Assembly: GCF_045762675.1 (NCBI RefSeq)
Contig: NZ_JBJDLK010000001.1
Coordinates: forward strand, 248,001-312,000
Direction: 5' to 3'
Source of the DNA: Elizabethkingia meningoseptica_A
GTDB lineage: Bacteria > Bacteroidota > Bacteroidia > Flavobacteriales > Weeksellaceae
Length of the DNA stretch: 64,000 bases
The translations under genes were made by a program, and so were the position numbers. Shown here piece after piece: positions 1 to 8,926 of the stretch (the stretch's first letter is position 1; each line of letters begins with the position of its first letter). The notes below the pieces were generated by a model, which did no database searches, had not been told where the DNA came from, and saw nothing but the letters and a program-made list of their open reading frames with translations.

Positions 1-1
1 G

Positions 2-232
2 ATCAGCGGTCTTACACAGGATCAGCGTTTCTTTATGTCATGGGCAACAGTATGGAGAACTTTATCAACTGAAGAGTATAAAGTAAATCAGGTGAAAACA
101 GACCCACACTCTCCGGGAGAATACAGAGCTTACGGGCCATTGGTAAATGTTGATGCTTTCTACAAAGCCTTCGATATTAAGCCGGGAGATAAGCACTATA
201 AAAAGCCGGAAGACAGAATTAAGATCTGGTAG
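2..232 (+). CDS. M13 family metallopeptidase, C-terminal end (partial at window edge)
   Basis: This is the last 76 codons of a protein whose start lies before the window. The residues align almost position for position with the C-terminus of the complete M13 (neprilysin/PepO-type) zinc endopeptidase at 2337-4406: both have TQDQRFFMSWATVWRT, then GPLVN, DAFYK, KPGDK, and end KKPEDR(I/V)KIW. This tail completes the catalytic fold in M13 enzymes and carries no zinc ligand itself. The two genes are therefore close paralogues, separated by a DUF2264 gene and a small membrane-protein gene. The frame is open to base 2, so the upstream part is simply outside the window and the gene is not necessarily truncated. 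Confidence 0.93.
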   Translation: MSGLTQDQRFFMSWATVWRTLSTEEYKVNQVKTDPHSPGEYRAYGPLVNVDAFYKAFDIKPGDKHYKKPEDRIKIW

Positions 233-251
233 TATTCCTGTTATATCATAC

Positions 252-280
252 AAAAACCATCCGATAAGGATGGTTTTTGC
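252..280 (+). terminator. intrinsic terminator after the first M13 gene
   Basis: An 11-bp stem, AAAAACCATCC paired with GGATGGTTTTT around a GATAA loop, lies 20 bases after the stop codon and ends in a T run. It closes the M13 transcript before the DUF2264 gene. Confidence 0.8.
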
Positions 281-337
281 TTTTTATGACAATAAAAATG
301 CTAATTTAGTCTTTCATAAAAACTAACTAATAAAACC

Positions 338-1588
338 ATGAAAAACATCAGATTATTAATCATGATGCAGCTGGCCGTATCGGGTTGTATGCCCTTTTTA
401 TTCGGACAGACTGTAAAAACCTACACACCCAAAGACGGGCAGGAGGATCGTAAATACTGGGTGAAAACACTGGATAAAATTGCATATCCTGTTGTGCACA
501 ATCTGGCAGAAAGTACATTGCGGAAAAATATGCCGGTAGAAGTACCCCCGGGGCTTAAACCTGATTTTTTTAACAAAGTAACCCATCTGGAAGCTGTTGG
601 CAGAACAATGGCTGGTCTTGCTCCGTGGCTGGCACTACCGGATGATAATACAGAAGAATCCAAAGTAAGAGTAAAACTAAGAACAGAATTACTCAAAGGT
701 TTGAAAAATGCAGTAGATCCTCAGAATCCGGATTACCTTAACTTCAGAACAGAAAAACAACCTATTGTAGATGCTGCATATATGGCACATGCTTTTATAA
801 GAGCTCCTAAAGCATTGTGGGAACCGCTTGATGATGTAACTAAAAAGAGAGTTATTGAAGAATTTAAAGCTTTGAGGACAAGATCCGGAGCTTATAATAA
901 CTGGTTGCTGTTTGCAGGATTAAACGAAGCATTTTTGCTAAGTGTAGGCGAACAGCCCGATCCAGTGCGTATAGAATTTGCAAAACGTAAAATACTGGAA
1001 TGGTATCAGGGGGATGGCTGGTATAGTGACGGACCAAGTATGAGCATTGATTATTATAATTCATATGTGATCCATCCGATGCTTGTGGATTTCTTTAAAG
1101 TTCTGCTGGATCGTAAAATGATCAGACAGGAAGAATACGATCAGGCTGTAAAAAGAATGGTTCGTTATTCAGAATTTACTGAACGGTTTATAAGCCCGGA
1201 AGGAACCTATCCGCCATTCGGAAGAAGTATTACCTACAGAACAGCAGCATTTCAGGCTCTGGGACAAACGGCACTGATGCATAAGCTTCCGGAATATATA
1301 GATCCTGCACAGGTAAGATGCGGACTAAGTGCAGTAATGCATAGAATGTATGATCATTCTGAGAATTTTGATAAGGCCGGATGGCTTGTTCTCGGGTTCA
1401 ACGGACACCAGCCCGGAATAGCAGATTATTATACGTCCACAGGAAGCCTTTACATGGCTACACTCGGGTTTTTACCATTAGGCTTGCCTTCAACAGATAA
1501 GTTCTGGACAAATCCGCCGGCAGACTGGACGGCTAAAAAAGCATGGTCAGGAAAACCTTTCCCTAAAGACTATCATGTAGAATACTAA
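338..1588 (+). CDS. DUF2264 domain-containing protein, probably exported
   Basis: This 416-residue protein has an N-terminal export signal (residues 1 to about 23, ending LFGQ) and then one long domain matching DUF2264 as I recognise it: an alpha-helical, alpha/alpha-toroid-like protein with motifs such as EAVGRTMAGLAPWL, NNWLLFAGLNEAF, WYQGDGWYSDGPS and PPFGRSITYRTAAFQ. The family is often found beside polysaccharide-degradation genes and resembles unsaturated glucuronyl hydrolases and lyase toroids in shape. A substrate cannot be read from the sequence. No polysaccharide utilisation genes (SusC/SusD) are near. The gene is monocistronic, between two terminators. The start ATG is 6 codons before the hydrophobic core and gives a normal signal peptide. 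Function is inferred from family only. Confidence 0.85.
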   Translation: MKNIRLLIMMQLAVSGCMPFLFGQTVKTYTPKDGQEDRKYWVKTLDKIAYPVVHNLAESTLRKNMPVEVPPGLKPDFFNKVTHLEAVGRTMAGLAPWLALPDDNTEESKVRVKLRTELLKGLKNAVDPQNPDYLNFRTEKQPIVDAAYMAHAFIRAPKALWEPLDDVTKKRVIEEFKALRTRSGAYNNWLLFAGLNEAFLLSVGEQPDPVRIEFAKRKILEWYQGDGWYSDGPSMSIDYYNSYVIHPMLVDFFKVLLDRKMIRQEEYDQAVKRMVRYSEFTERFISPEGTYPPFGRSITYRTAAFQALGQTALMHKLPEYIDPAQVRCGLSAVMHRMYDHSENFDKAGWLVLGFNGHQPGIADYYTSTGSLYMATLGFLPLGLPSTDKFWTNPPADWTAKKAWSGKPFPKDYHVEY

Positions 1589-1596
1589 TTAATACC

Positions 1597-1628
1597 CAAT
1601 CCACTCTGTTTACAGAGTGGATTTTTTA
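1597..1628 (+). terminator. intrinsic terminator after the DUF2264 gene
   Basis: The stem AATCCACTCTG / CAGAGTGGATT with a short TTTA-type loop is followed directly by a T run. It lies 10 bases past the stop codon. Confidence 0.85.
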
Positions 1629-1681
1629 TAATAGAAGATTGCTGAATAACAGAAATGAATTATTTTTATGAAAAATAATAT

Positions 1682-2260
1682 ATGAAGGAATTTTTACATA
1701 ATGCTTATAACAGAATATTAAAAGATTTTCAGGTAATTTTATCTATTGCTTATTTATTGGCAGTTGGAGTAGGGATGCTGTTTAACTACCATAAATATGA
1801 CCGGTTCAACATCAATATTTTTGATTATGCCGATATCACAGATTTTCTTATTGCCCCTTTCGCCGATTACAGAATCTTTCTGTTTACATTAATTTCTATT
1901 ATAATTCTGGGTAGTATTTACAGACTGGATATTTACATCCGGAAGTATCAGCCGAAGATTCATGAAATTATAAGTTTTAAAAAATATACCAATCTCTTTT
2001 CATCTACTACATTCAACAGTCTTTCGATATTGTTGATTATACCTTTTTATATCTGGCTGGCTGCTGGTGTTTATGGGAAATTTGCCAAGAAAAATATTCT
2101 TAATGATGCGCCAGTTAGTTTTTATTATTCCGATAATACAGAAGAACAGGCTCAAATGATAGGTAAAACAAAAACAGTGTTGTTTTTACTAAAGAATGAT
2201 GAAGTCAAAGTCGTGCCTATTTCATCAATAAAAAGTTATAAATTACAAAAAGCTTTGTAA
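1682..2260 (+). CDS. hypothetical membrane protein (192 aa)
   Basis: I do not recognise this family. The protein has three predicted membrane segments, at about residues 17-36, 60-82 and 113-133, and a soluble C-terminal tail of about 55 residues that is charged and ends in a short beta-like stretch (TVLFLLKNDEVKVVPISSIKSY). It sits between two independent terminators, so it appears to be a single-gene unit lying between the two M13 peptidase genes. There is no obvious functional motif. Codon use is as AT-rich as its neighbours. It could be a small sensor or accessory membrane protein, but that is a guess. Confidence 0.75.
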   Translation: MKEFLHNAYNRILKDFQVILSIAYLLAVGVGMLFNYHKYDRFNINIFDYADITDFLIAPFADYRIFLFTLISIIILGSIYRLDIYIRKYQPKIHEIISFKKYTNLFSSTTFNSLSILLIIPFYIWLAAGVYGKFAKKNILNDAPVSFYYSDNTEEQAQMIGKTKTVLFLLKNDEVKVVPISSIKSYKLQKAL

Positions 2261-2297
2261 CTTTTCAGTAAATTTATCTACTCATTGCTTAAGTTTA

Positions 2298-2323
2298 TAA
2301 AGTCTTAACTGAAGGCTTTTTTG
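2298..2323 (+). terminator. weak intrinsic terminator
   Basis: A short stem (AAGTCT/AGGCTT with one G-U pair) followed by a six-base T run, 40 bases past the preceding stop codon and just ahead of the second M13 gene. Confidence 0.5.
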
Positions 2324-2336
2324 TTAAATATATATT

Positions 2337-4406
2337 ATGAAAAAACTTACTACAAGTCTGTTAGTTGCCGTATCACTACTTTCTGCTGGGGTAGTTATGG
2401 CTCAAAAAAATAAGAAAACAATCCAAAGCACAAAAACCACGACTATGAAAGATGAAGGTCTAAGTCTGGCTAATATGGACAGGAATGTTCGTCCGCAGGA
2501 TGACTTTTACAATTATGTTAACGGAAGCTGGATGAAAACAGCAAAGATTCCGTCGGATAAATCGAGTTGGGGAGCATTCAATGAACTGGCTGAAGCTACC
2601 GATAATCAGTCTTTAACGATTCTGAATAATATTCTGAAAGAAAACTATCCAAAAGGAAGTGAAGGACAAAAGATTCAGGATCTTTACGGAACTTTCATGG
2701 ATATGAATAAAAGAAATGCAGATGGACTTAAGCCTGTTCAGGCGGATATAGCAAAAATTGATGCAATTAAAAACCTTAATGATCTTCAGGCTTATCTGAA
2801 AGAGTCTACAAGACAGGGCTTCAATCCTTTTTACGAATGGGGTGTTGATGCAGATTTAAAGAATTCTAAGATGAATGCTATTTATCTTGGTTCTGCAGAT
2901 TTGGGTTTAGGCAGAGATTACTACCAGAAAGACAATGAAGCAAATGCTAAAGCAATTGCTGAATATCAGAAATATATTGCTTCAATTTTAGTTGTTCTGG
3001 GGTATAAAAACTCACCAGAAACAGCTAAAAATATTTTCAATTACGAAAAACAACTGGCAAAATCCTTATTAACAGTAGAACAAATCCGTGATGCTAATCT
3101 TCAGTATAACCCTGAAACAATGGATCAGTTGAAAGGATTGGTGAAAAATGTTGATCTGCCTGCTTACCTGAAAGCTGTTGGGGTGAATACCGATAAAGTA
3201 ATTGTAGGTGAACTGAACTATATTAAAAATCTGGATACTTTCCTTACGGAACAAAATATCCCGTTAATTAAAGATTACCTGAAGTTCCATCTTATTTCTT
3301 CCAACGCAGGGCGTCTGGACAAGAAATTAGACGATATTCAGTTTAATTTCTACAGCAAATACCTGAGAGGACAAAAAGAACAAAGACCAATGAATAAGAG
3401 AGGTCTTTCTCTTATCAACGGCGTTCTTGGAGAAGCTTTCGGTAAATTATATGTAGATAAATACTTTCCGCAGCAGGCTAAAACAGAAATGTTAACCCTT
3501 ATTGATTACCTGAAAAAAAGTTTTGCAAAACACATCAACGAGTTAACATGGATGTCTTCTGAAACAAAAGTGAAGGCTTTGGATAAACTGAATAAATTCA
3601 CTGTAAAAGTAGGATATCCTGATAAATGGAAAGATTACTCTAAATTGGAGCAGGTAGCTGCTAAAGACGGAGGAACACTTTACGGAAATCTTCAGAAAGT
3701 ATCTGAATGGAGCTACCAGAGAGAACTTAATAAAATCGGTAAGCCTGTTGATAAGGCAGAATGGGGAATGTCTCCACAAACGGTAAATGCTTATTATAAT
3801 CCGACAAATAACGAGATTGTATTCCCTGCCGCTATTCTTCAGCCGCCATTCTTTAACTTCAAGGCAGATCCTGCAGTTAATTTCGGAGGTATTGGTGCGG
3901 TTATCGGACATGAAATGTCTCATGGTTTCGATGATAGTGGTGCAACATTCGATGGTGACGGAAACCTGGTGAACTGGTGGTCAGATGCAGATTTAAAGAA
4001 CTTTAAAGATGCTACCACTAAGCTGGCAAACCAATTCAGTAAATACGAACCGGTAAAAGGAACACATATTAATGGTGAATTTACCAATGGTGAGAATATT
4101 GGTGACCTTGGGGGTGTGAATGTTGCATATGATGCATTACAAATGTACCTTAAAGATAAAGGAAATCCTGGAAAGATCAGTGGATTTACACAAGATCAAC
4201 GTTTCTTTATGTCATGGGCTACTGTATGGAGAACTTTAATGACAGAGCAGGCAACAATCAATCAGATTAAAACTAATGAACATGCTCCTGGTGAATTCAG
4301 AGCTTTTGGTCCGTTAGTAAACACTGATGCTTTCTATAAATCTTTTGATGTTAAACCTGGTGATAAATTATATAAAAAACCTGAGGACAGAGTTAAGATC
4401 TGGTAA
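2337..4406 (+). CDS. M13 family zinc metallopeptidase (neprilysin/PepO type)
   Basis: A 689-residue secreted endopeptidase. The N-terminus is a signal peptide of about 22 residues (ends VVMAQ), followed by a Lys/Thr-rich linker and the M13 N-domain (DDFYNYVNGSWM near residue 57). The catalytic domain shows NAYYNPTNNEIVFPA for substrate binding, the zinc motif HEMSH (H525, E526, H529) and the third zinc ligand with its partner in ENIGD (E586, D590). All catalytic residues are present and the length is normal for M13. These enzymes cut oligopeptides outside the cytoplasm, and in Flavobacteriia are usually periplasmic or surface-exposed. The paralogue at the left edge of the window suggests local duplication. 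The gene has its own terminator. Confidence 0.95.
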   Translation: MKKLTTSLLVAVSLLSAGVVMAQKNKKTIQSTKTTTMKDEGLSLANMDRNVRPQDDFYNYVNGSWMKTAKIPSDKSSWGAFNELAEATDNQSLTILNNILKENYPKGSEGQKIQDLYGTFMDMNKRNADGLKPVQADIAKIDAIKNLNDLQAYLKESTRQGFNPFYEWGVDADLKNSKMNAIYLGSADLGLGRDYYQKDNEANAKAIAEYQKYIASILVVLGYKNSPETAKNIFNYEKQLAKSLLTVEQIRDANLQYNPETMDQLKGLVKNVDLPAYLKAVGVNTDKVIVGELNYIKNLDTFLTEQNIPLIKDYLKFHLISSNAGRLDKKLDDIQFNFYSKYLRGQKEQRPMNKRGLSLINGVLGEAFGKLYVDKYFPQQAKTEMLTLIDYLKKSFAKHINELTWMSSETKVKALDKLNKFTVKVGYPDKWKDYSKLEQVAAKDGGTLYGNLQKVSEWSYQRELNKIGKPVDKAEWGMSPQTVNAYYNPTNNEIVFPAAILQPPFFNFKADPAVNFGGIGAVIGHEMSHGFDDSGATFDGDGNLVNWWSDADLKNFKDATTKLANQFSKYEPVKGTHINGEFTNGENIGDLGGVNVAYDALQMYLKDKGNPGKISGFTQDQRFFMSWATVWRTLMTEQATINQIKTNEHAPGEFRAFGPLVNTDAFYKSFDVKPGDKLYKKPEDRVKIW

Positions 4407-4434
4407 TCAAATAATAAAAATATATACATCAGCA

Positions 4435-4468
4435 GAAGGCTTCTCTTTACGGGAAGCTTTCTTTTTTA
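4435..4468 (+). terminator. intrinsic terminator after the M13 gene
   Basis: An 11-bp stem with two G-U pairs (GAAGGCTTCTC against GGGAAGCTTTC), 5-base loop and a T6 run, 28 bases after the stop codon. Confidence 0.7.
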
Positions 4469-4496
4469 CAGAACATTGCTTAATTTTAAAACAAAA

Positions 4497-5339
4497 ATGG
4501 ACATCAGAAAAGAAAGAAATATTCTTATTGAAAATCCGGAGACCAAAAGTTTTCTGGCAGATGCCTTTTATCCTGAAGCTGATCAGAAACTACCATTACT
4601 GATTTTTGCTCATGGTTATAAGGGCTATAAAGACTGGGGAACCTGGGGATTAATGGGGGAGGCTTTTGCAAAGTCGGGCTTTTTCTTTGTGAAATTCAAT
4701 TTTTCACATAACGGAACAACACTGGGGGATCCTCAAAACTTCGGTGACCTGGAAGCTTTTGGAAATAATAATTATACCAAAGAATTGTCTGATTACCAAA
4801 AGGTAATTGACTATTTTAGAAATCACCCCAATGTAGACCCTGATAAAATCGCCATTATGGGACACAGCCGCGGCGGTGGTGATACCATATTGCAGGCACA
4901 ACGCGATCCTAAAGTTAAGGCATTGATTACACTGGCCGGTGTAAATAATTTTGCTTCAAGGTTTCCTAAAAAAGATCTTTTTGAAACCTATAAGGAGAAA
5001 GGTGTATTTTATGTTATTAATGGGCGTACAAAGCAGGAAATGCCGCATTACTGGCAGTTCTATGAAGACTTCAAGGCGCATGAAAATGAACTGGATATTC
5101 AACGGGCTGCTCAACATCTTAAAAAGCCCTGTCTGATTATTCACGGAACAAATGATGAAGCAGTTAAAATAAAGGAAGCTGAACTTTTACATCAGTGGAT
5201 AAAAGATTCAGAACTTAAAATTATTGAAGGTGCCGATCATGTTTTCGGCGGAAGAGAACCCTGGCCACATGAAAATCTGCCGGAAGATCTGGAAACAGTG
5301 GTGAAGCTTTCTGCTGAATTTCTCAAAACAGTTTTATAA
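4497..5339 (+). CDS. alpha/beta hydrolase (dienelactone-hydrolase-like)
   Basis: A 280-residue cytoplasmic alpha/beta hydrolase with no signal peptide. The nucleophile elbow is GHSRGG with Ser124. The likely acid and base are Asp in HGTND (strand 7) and His in GADHVFGG. The oxyanion region is FAHGYKGYKDW near residue 38. The family covers esterases, peptidases and dienelactone hydrolases; the substrate cannot be read. I chose the ATG at 4497: an in-frame TTG 21 bases upstream would start inside the T run of the preceding terminator and is unlikely. It is followed by a terminator shared with the convergent M28 gene. Confidence 0.9.
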   Translation: MDIRKERNILIENPETKSFLADAFYPEADQKLPLLIFAHGYKGYKDWGTWGLMGEAFAKSGFFFVKFNFSHNGTTLGDPQNFGDLEAFGNNNYTKELSDYQKVIDYFRNHPNVDPDKIAIMGHSRGGGDTILQAQRDPKVKALITLAGVNNFASRFPKKDLFETYKEKGVFYVINGRTKQEMPHYWQFYEDFKAHENELDIQRAAQHLKKPCLIIHGTNDEAVKIKEAELLHQWIKDSELKIIEGADHVFGGREPWPHENLPEDLETVVKLSAEFLKTVL

Positions 5340-5341
5340 AT

Positions 5342-5371
5342 AAAAAAAGGATGATAAAATCATCCTTTTTG
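5342..5371. terminator. bidirectional terminator between convergent genes
   Basis: A stem AAAAAGGATGA / TCATCCTTTTT with A and T runs on either side, located exactly between the stop codons of the plus-strand hydrolase (5339) and the minus-strand M28 peptidase (5374). It can serve both transcripts. Confidence 0.85.
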
Positions 5372-5373
5372 TC

Positions 5374-6294
5374 TTATTGATTGGCATTTACATACTTTGG
5401 TTTGAAATCTTTTTTCATCAGCTGGTCAACTGTTTTGGCAAAACTATTGATGATCTGAGTAAGATTCTGAGTATTGATTACATTAATGTCATCATTTACC
5501 TGATGGTAGTGCTTCTGATTTTCCATATCTACGGTTGAAAAAGAATGCGCTACAATACCTTTTTTAAAGAAGTTAACATTATCGGAACGGAAGAATAGCT
5601 TTTCAGACAAATAAGGGTCAGGTACAACCTCAAATCCCTTAGGAGCATTTGCATTGATCAGTTCATCAAGGTCAGACTGATCATGTCCAGTCATATATAC
5701 TTTATTCAATCCAAACGCAGATGGCGTCCCCAGCATTTCGAAATTAAACAAAGCCTTTATTTTAGGAATATACGTCTGGAAATTTTCATCATTCGACAGG
5801 TATTTGGAACCTACTAAACCTATTTCCTCAGCATTAAAAGCCATGAAGATAAGTCCCTCTTTCGTTTTTTTATCTTTATAATAATCGGATAATCCCACAA
5901 CAGCACTTACGCCACTGGCATCATCATCTGCACCGTTATAAATTTTGTCTTCACCGCTTTTAGCTTCCCCAATATGGTCGAAGTGCGCCCCAAATGCAAT
6001 GTAACTATCCTCAGATCCTTTCTTTACAGCACATACATTATAATAAGTTTTCCCGTCTTTATAAGTAAAAGGAACCAGATAAGAATCCCCGTAACAGTAA
6101 TCGAGTTTATTCTTTTTAAACTGTTCAGCAATATACTGAGCCGCCTTCAGGTTTTCTTCTGTACCAAACTTACGCCCCTTCATTTCGTCTGAAGCAAGTG
6201 TAGCTACAATTTCTTTGATTCTCGTTTCCTTTATCTGCTGCGAGAAATATAATCCCGAAGCTAAACCAAATGCAAGTATTGCTATATTTTTCAT
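5374..6294 (-). CDS. M28 family zinc metallopeptidase, secreted
   Basis: A 306-residue protein with a short signal peptide (to about residue 19) and a single M28 di-zinc aminopeptidase domain. Visible ligands and catalytic residues are HFDHIG (H104, D106), NGADDDASG (bridging Asp near 124), NAEEIG (E156/E157), FEMLG (E186), and a C-terminal His in KHYHQVNDD. All M28 metal positions are filled. It releases N-terminal amino acids from peptides in the periplasm or outside. The start codon is one base past the stop of the flavin-reductase gene, so they are translated from one message. Confidence 0.92.
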   Translation of the reverse strand: MKNIAILAFGLASGLYFSQQIKETRIKEIVATLASDEMKGRKFGTEENLKAAQYIAEQFKKNKLDYCYGDSYLVPFTYKDGKTYYNVCAVKKGSEDSYIAFGAHFDHIGEAKSGEDKIYNGADDDASGVSAVVGLSDYYKDKKTKEGLIFMAFNAEEIGLVGSKYLSNDENFQTYIPKIKALFNFEMLGTPSAFGLNKVYMTGHDQSDLDELINANAPKGFEVVPDPYLSEKLFFRSDNVNFFKKGIVAHSFSTVDMENQKHYHQVNDDINVINTQNLTQIINSFAKTVDQLMKKDFKPKYVNANQ

Positions 6295-6295
6295 G

Positions 6296-7120
6296 TTAAC
6301 TGATTTTTAAAATTTTCCAGGCTTCTTCAATATTATTTTTTAATAAAAATTCCTGTGCTTTCTTGTGAAGTTCCTTCTGATCACTATAAGTTCCTTCCGG
6401 TAAGACTTCGACATTAGCCAGCATTCCCAAATCATTTCCGGTAAATACCTCACTGTATTTTATCTGTTCCGGAAGTTTATCAAATCCTATTCCTTTTTTT
6501 ACCAATGGTTTAGGAACTTCAAAAAGATTATCTGCTGTATTTCTGGAGTACCAGTTGCTGCCTAAGCGGGCAACAAGATCAAGCTTGATCTGATCCGGAT
6601 TTCCGTTTTTATCGAGATATTCTTCACGGATATGAATTTTAATTATTTCGCAAATAACAAGATTTCCTGCTCCGCCTTCTTCTCCCAGGGACTTAATCTC
6701 ATTCACTTTACATTCAAAGTTAACAGGGCATTCTGCAATTAATGGTGGCTTTACAAGATCAGCAGGTTTCATTGTTAACCCTGATTTTATAAATTCATTT
6801 ACACCTTCCTCATATTCCGTACTGGCAAGTGATACCTGCTGTACAATAGGGAAATTGGCAATGCCGATAACAACTTCATGTGTTTCCAATACATTGTGTA
6901 ACGTATGCTTTGTCGTATTGTCACGTACTCTCCGTGATGGTGAAAAGATCACAATCGGAGGTTTGGTACTGAACATATTGAAAAAACTAAAAGGACTAAG
7001 ATTAACATTTCCGTGAGCGTCCACACTACTGGCAAATGCAATTGGTCTTGGTGCAATAGCCGTCTGCATAATCATTTGCAGCTGCTGCGCCGGAATATCT
7101 TTAGGTATAATGGTCTTCAT
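6296..7120 (-). CDS. flavin reductase family protein (FMN-binding)
   Basis: A 274-residue protein of the flavin-reductase/FMN-binding split-barrel family (DIM6/NTAB type), recognised from PRPIAFASSVDAHGNVNLSPFSFFNMFS near residue 27 and PPIVIFSPSRR near residue 54. These enzymes bind FMN and reduce flavin, or use it to supply partner oxygenases. It is co-transcribed with the M28 peptidase and lies downstream of the tyrosine-degradation genes. It could support an aromatic-ring oxygenase, but neither HPPD nor homogentisate dioxygenase needs flavin, so that link is only positional. No signal peptide. Confidence 0.88.
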   Translation of the reverse strand: MKTIIPKDIPAQQLQMIMQTAIAPRPIAFASSVDAHGNVNLSPFSFFNMFSTKPPIVIFSPSRRVRDNTTKHTLHNVLETHEVVIGIANFPIVQQVSLASTEYEEGVNEFIKSGLTMKPADLVKPPLIAECPVNFECKVNEIKSLGEEGGAGNLVICEIIKIHIREEYLDKNGNPDQIKLDLVARLGSNWYSRNTADNLFEVPKPLVKKGIGFDKLPEQIKYSEVFTGNDLGMLANVEVLPEGTYSDQKELHKKAQEFLLKNNIEEAWKILKIS

Positions 7121-7155
7121 TAAAATGGTTATAATGGTTATGGCGGAAATGAAAG
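7121..7155. repeat. degenerate GGTTATG/GTTATGA units, left flank of the four-helix-bundle gene
   Basis: Short related units (GGTTATA, GGTTATG, AGTTATG) follow one another with gaps of a few bases. Similar units occur in the opposite orientation on the other side of the gene at 7552-7586. Confidence 0.4.
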
Positions 7156-7521
7156 TTATGAAGGTGAGTTTTTCAGCGATTTTTTTAGGTTAGTCATCAT
7201 AATTCTGATAAAAATAATTTTCTGGAATAGATCTTCACTTTCTTTCGCGAAATTTAATCTTACAGCAATTTCCAATTGCGTTTCCAGTTCAGCCAAAGAG
7301 CCAGATGCTATGTTTAAAAACTGATGAAATTCCGAAGCAGATTTTCTTCCGGCACCTTCAGCTATATTGGAAGGAACAGATATAGCACTTCTTTTTATTT
7401 GAGAAGTCAGATTGTATTTTTCTTCCGGAGGGAAATTACTAGCTAATCTATAAATATCAATAACGAGATCCATAGCTTCCTGCCATACTTTCAAATCCTT
7501 ATGTGATTTAATTTCACTCAT
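7156..7521 (-). CDS. four-helix-bundle protein (23S rRNA intervening-sequence/S23 type)
   Basis: A 121-residue all-helical protein with the family signature: HKDLKVWQEAMDLVIDIY at the start, FPPEEKYNLTSQIKRSA near residue 30, and VPSNIAEGAGR near residue 49. The family was first found encoded in intervening sequences of 23S rRNA, but in Bacteroidetes most copies are free-standing as here. Its biochemical function is unknown. It is flanked by short degenerate repeats and interrupts an otherwise metabolic gene run between fumarylacetoacetase and flavin reductase, so it may have been inserted. Confidence 0.92.
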   Translation of the reverse strand: MSEIKSHKDLKVWQEAMDLVIDIYRLASNFPPEEKYNLTSQIKRSAISVPSNIAEGAGRKSASEFHQFLNIASGSLAELETQLEIAVRLNFAKESEDLFQKIIFIRIMMTNLKKSLKNSPS

Positions 7522-7551
7522 TATTACGAGAAAATTATTAATGAATTACTT

Positions 7552-7586
7552 TACATAGCTTCATAGCTGTCATAACCTACATAGCT
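7552..7586. repeat. degenerate CATAGCT/CATAACC heptamer cluster
   Basis: CATAGCT occurs at 7554, 7562 and 7580, with the variant CATAACC at 7571, all within 33 bases. The cluster sits between the stop codon of fumarylacetoacetase and the start of the four-helix-bundle gene. Confidence 0.55.
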
Positions 7587-7587
7587 T

Positions 7588-8835
7588 TTATATGGACGGA
7601 AGAATTTTAGCTCTTACTTCCCCGAAGCCGATACGCTTACCGTCTTTTTCATTGTAGGCTTTCATGATAACTGTATCGTTGTCTTCAATAAACTTTCTTT
7701 CTGATCCGTCGGATAAAGTTATGGGATTAGTACCTCTCCATGTTAGTTCCAGCATGGAACCGAAAGATTTTGGATCGCTTCCGGAGATGGTACCACTGGC
7801 ATACATGTCACCAACCTCAATATTACAGCCATTTACGGTATGGTGAGCTAACTGCTGTGCCATATTCCAGTACATGTATTTATAATTACTTTGTGAAATA
7901 AGATTTTCATCTCCGTTTTCAGGCTGAATATAAACTTCCAGTTGGATATCAAAATTCTTCTGACCTTCAAACTGAAGATATTCCAGTACTTCAGGATCCT
8001 GTTTAGGAGACTCCGTACGGAAGATTTCCAGAGCTTCCAGTGTAACAACCCAAGGGGAAATAGATGATCCGAAATTCTTGCCTAAAAATGGTCCTAACGG
8101 AACGTACTCCCATGACTGTATATCTCTTGCGCTCCAGTCATTGAAGATTACCATTCCGAAGATCGCATCTTCAGCCTCTTTTACAGAAATAGATTCACCG
8201 AGTTCAGTATCTTTATTGGTAACAAAAGCCATTTCCAGTTCAAAATCAAGTTGTTTTGAAGGACCGAAAACAGGTTTGTCCTGATCAGCCGGCTTCATTT
8301 GTCCTTTAGGACGATGAATATTAACACCTGATACAACAATAGAAGATGCTCTGCCATGATAACCTACCGGAAGATGCTTCCAGTTTGGAAGCAGTGCATT
8401 GGCAGGGTCGCGGAATAGTTTTCCGACATTGGTTGCATGCTCTATACTGCTGTAAAAATCAGTGTAGTTTGGAATATGTAAAGGAAGCATCATTTGCACT
8501 TCTTCCGAATCAAAGAAGCAGCTTTCAATGGTTCTTTCATCTTTTGACAGGGAAGAACCGTCTGCTAATAATTCCTGTATTCTTTCTCTTACTTTTGAAG
8601 TCACAGGTTTACCTAATTCAATAAAAGGATTAAGTGTATATGCTTCAAAGATATTATCATCGAGACCATCGATGTTTTCAAAATAGCCTTCATCATAAAG
8701 CGAGGCAAGGTCGATCACCTGATTGCCGATTCGGGTAGCGCAGGCAATGTATTCCTGATTAAAAACGGCTACGCCAAACGGGATATTATATATTGAAAAA
8801 TCTGTGGACTCGGAGTTTTCTACGAATGATTTCAT
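7588..8835 (-). CDS. fahA: fumarylacetoacetase
   Basis: A 415-residue fumarylacetoacetate hydrolase, the last enzyme of tyrosine/homogentisate breakdown. It cleaves fumarylacetoacetate to fumarate and acetoacetate in the cytoplasm. Recognisable blocks are the N-terminal beta-barrel domain (NIPFGVAVF), HATNVGKLFRDP, LPVGYHGRASS, DFELEMAFV (metal-binding Glu residues), FNDWSARDIQ and LGPFLGKNFG. Length is normal. The ATG at 8835 is chosen; a TTG two codons upstream is less likely. It is in one orientation with HPPD and homogentisate dioxygenase, which confirms the role. Maleylacetoacetate isomerase is not in this window. Confidence 0.95.
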   Translation of the reverse strand: MKSFVENSESTDFSIYNIPFGVAVFNQEYIACATRIGNQVIDLASLYDEGYFENIDGLDDNIFEAYTLNPFIELGKPVTSKVRERIQELLADGSSLSKDERTIESCFFDSEEVQMMLPLHIPNYTDFYSSIEHATNVGKLFRDPANALLPNWKHLPVGYHGRASSIVVSGVNIHRPKGQMKPADQDKPVFGPSKQLDFELEMAFVTNKDTELGESISVKEAEDAIFGMVIFNDWSARDIQSWEYVPLGPFLGKNFGSSISPWVVTLEALEIFRTESPKQDPEVLEYLQFEGQKNFDIQLEVYIQPENGDENLISQSNYKYMYWNMAQQLAHHTVNGCNIEVGDMYASGTISGSDPKSFGSMLELTWRGTNPITLSDGSERKFIEDNDTVIMKAYNEKDGKRIGFGEVRAKILPSI

Positions 8836-8926
8836 GGGCAAAATTTTATTTAATAAAAAGGTTCAAAAAAATGCGTACTAAAAATACAACATTTCCTTGA
8901 ACCTGTGTTTTGTTATTTCGTGTAGA

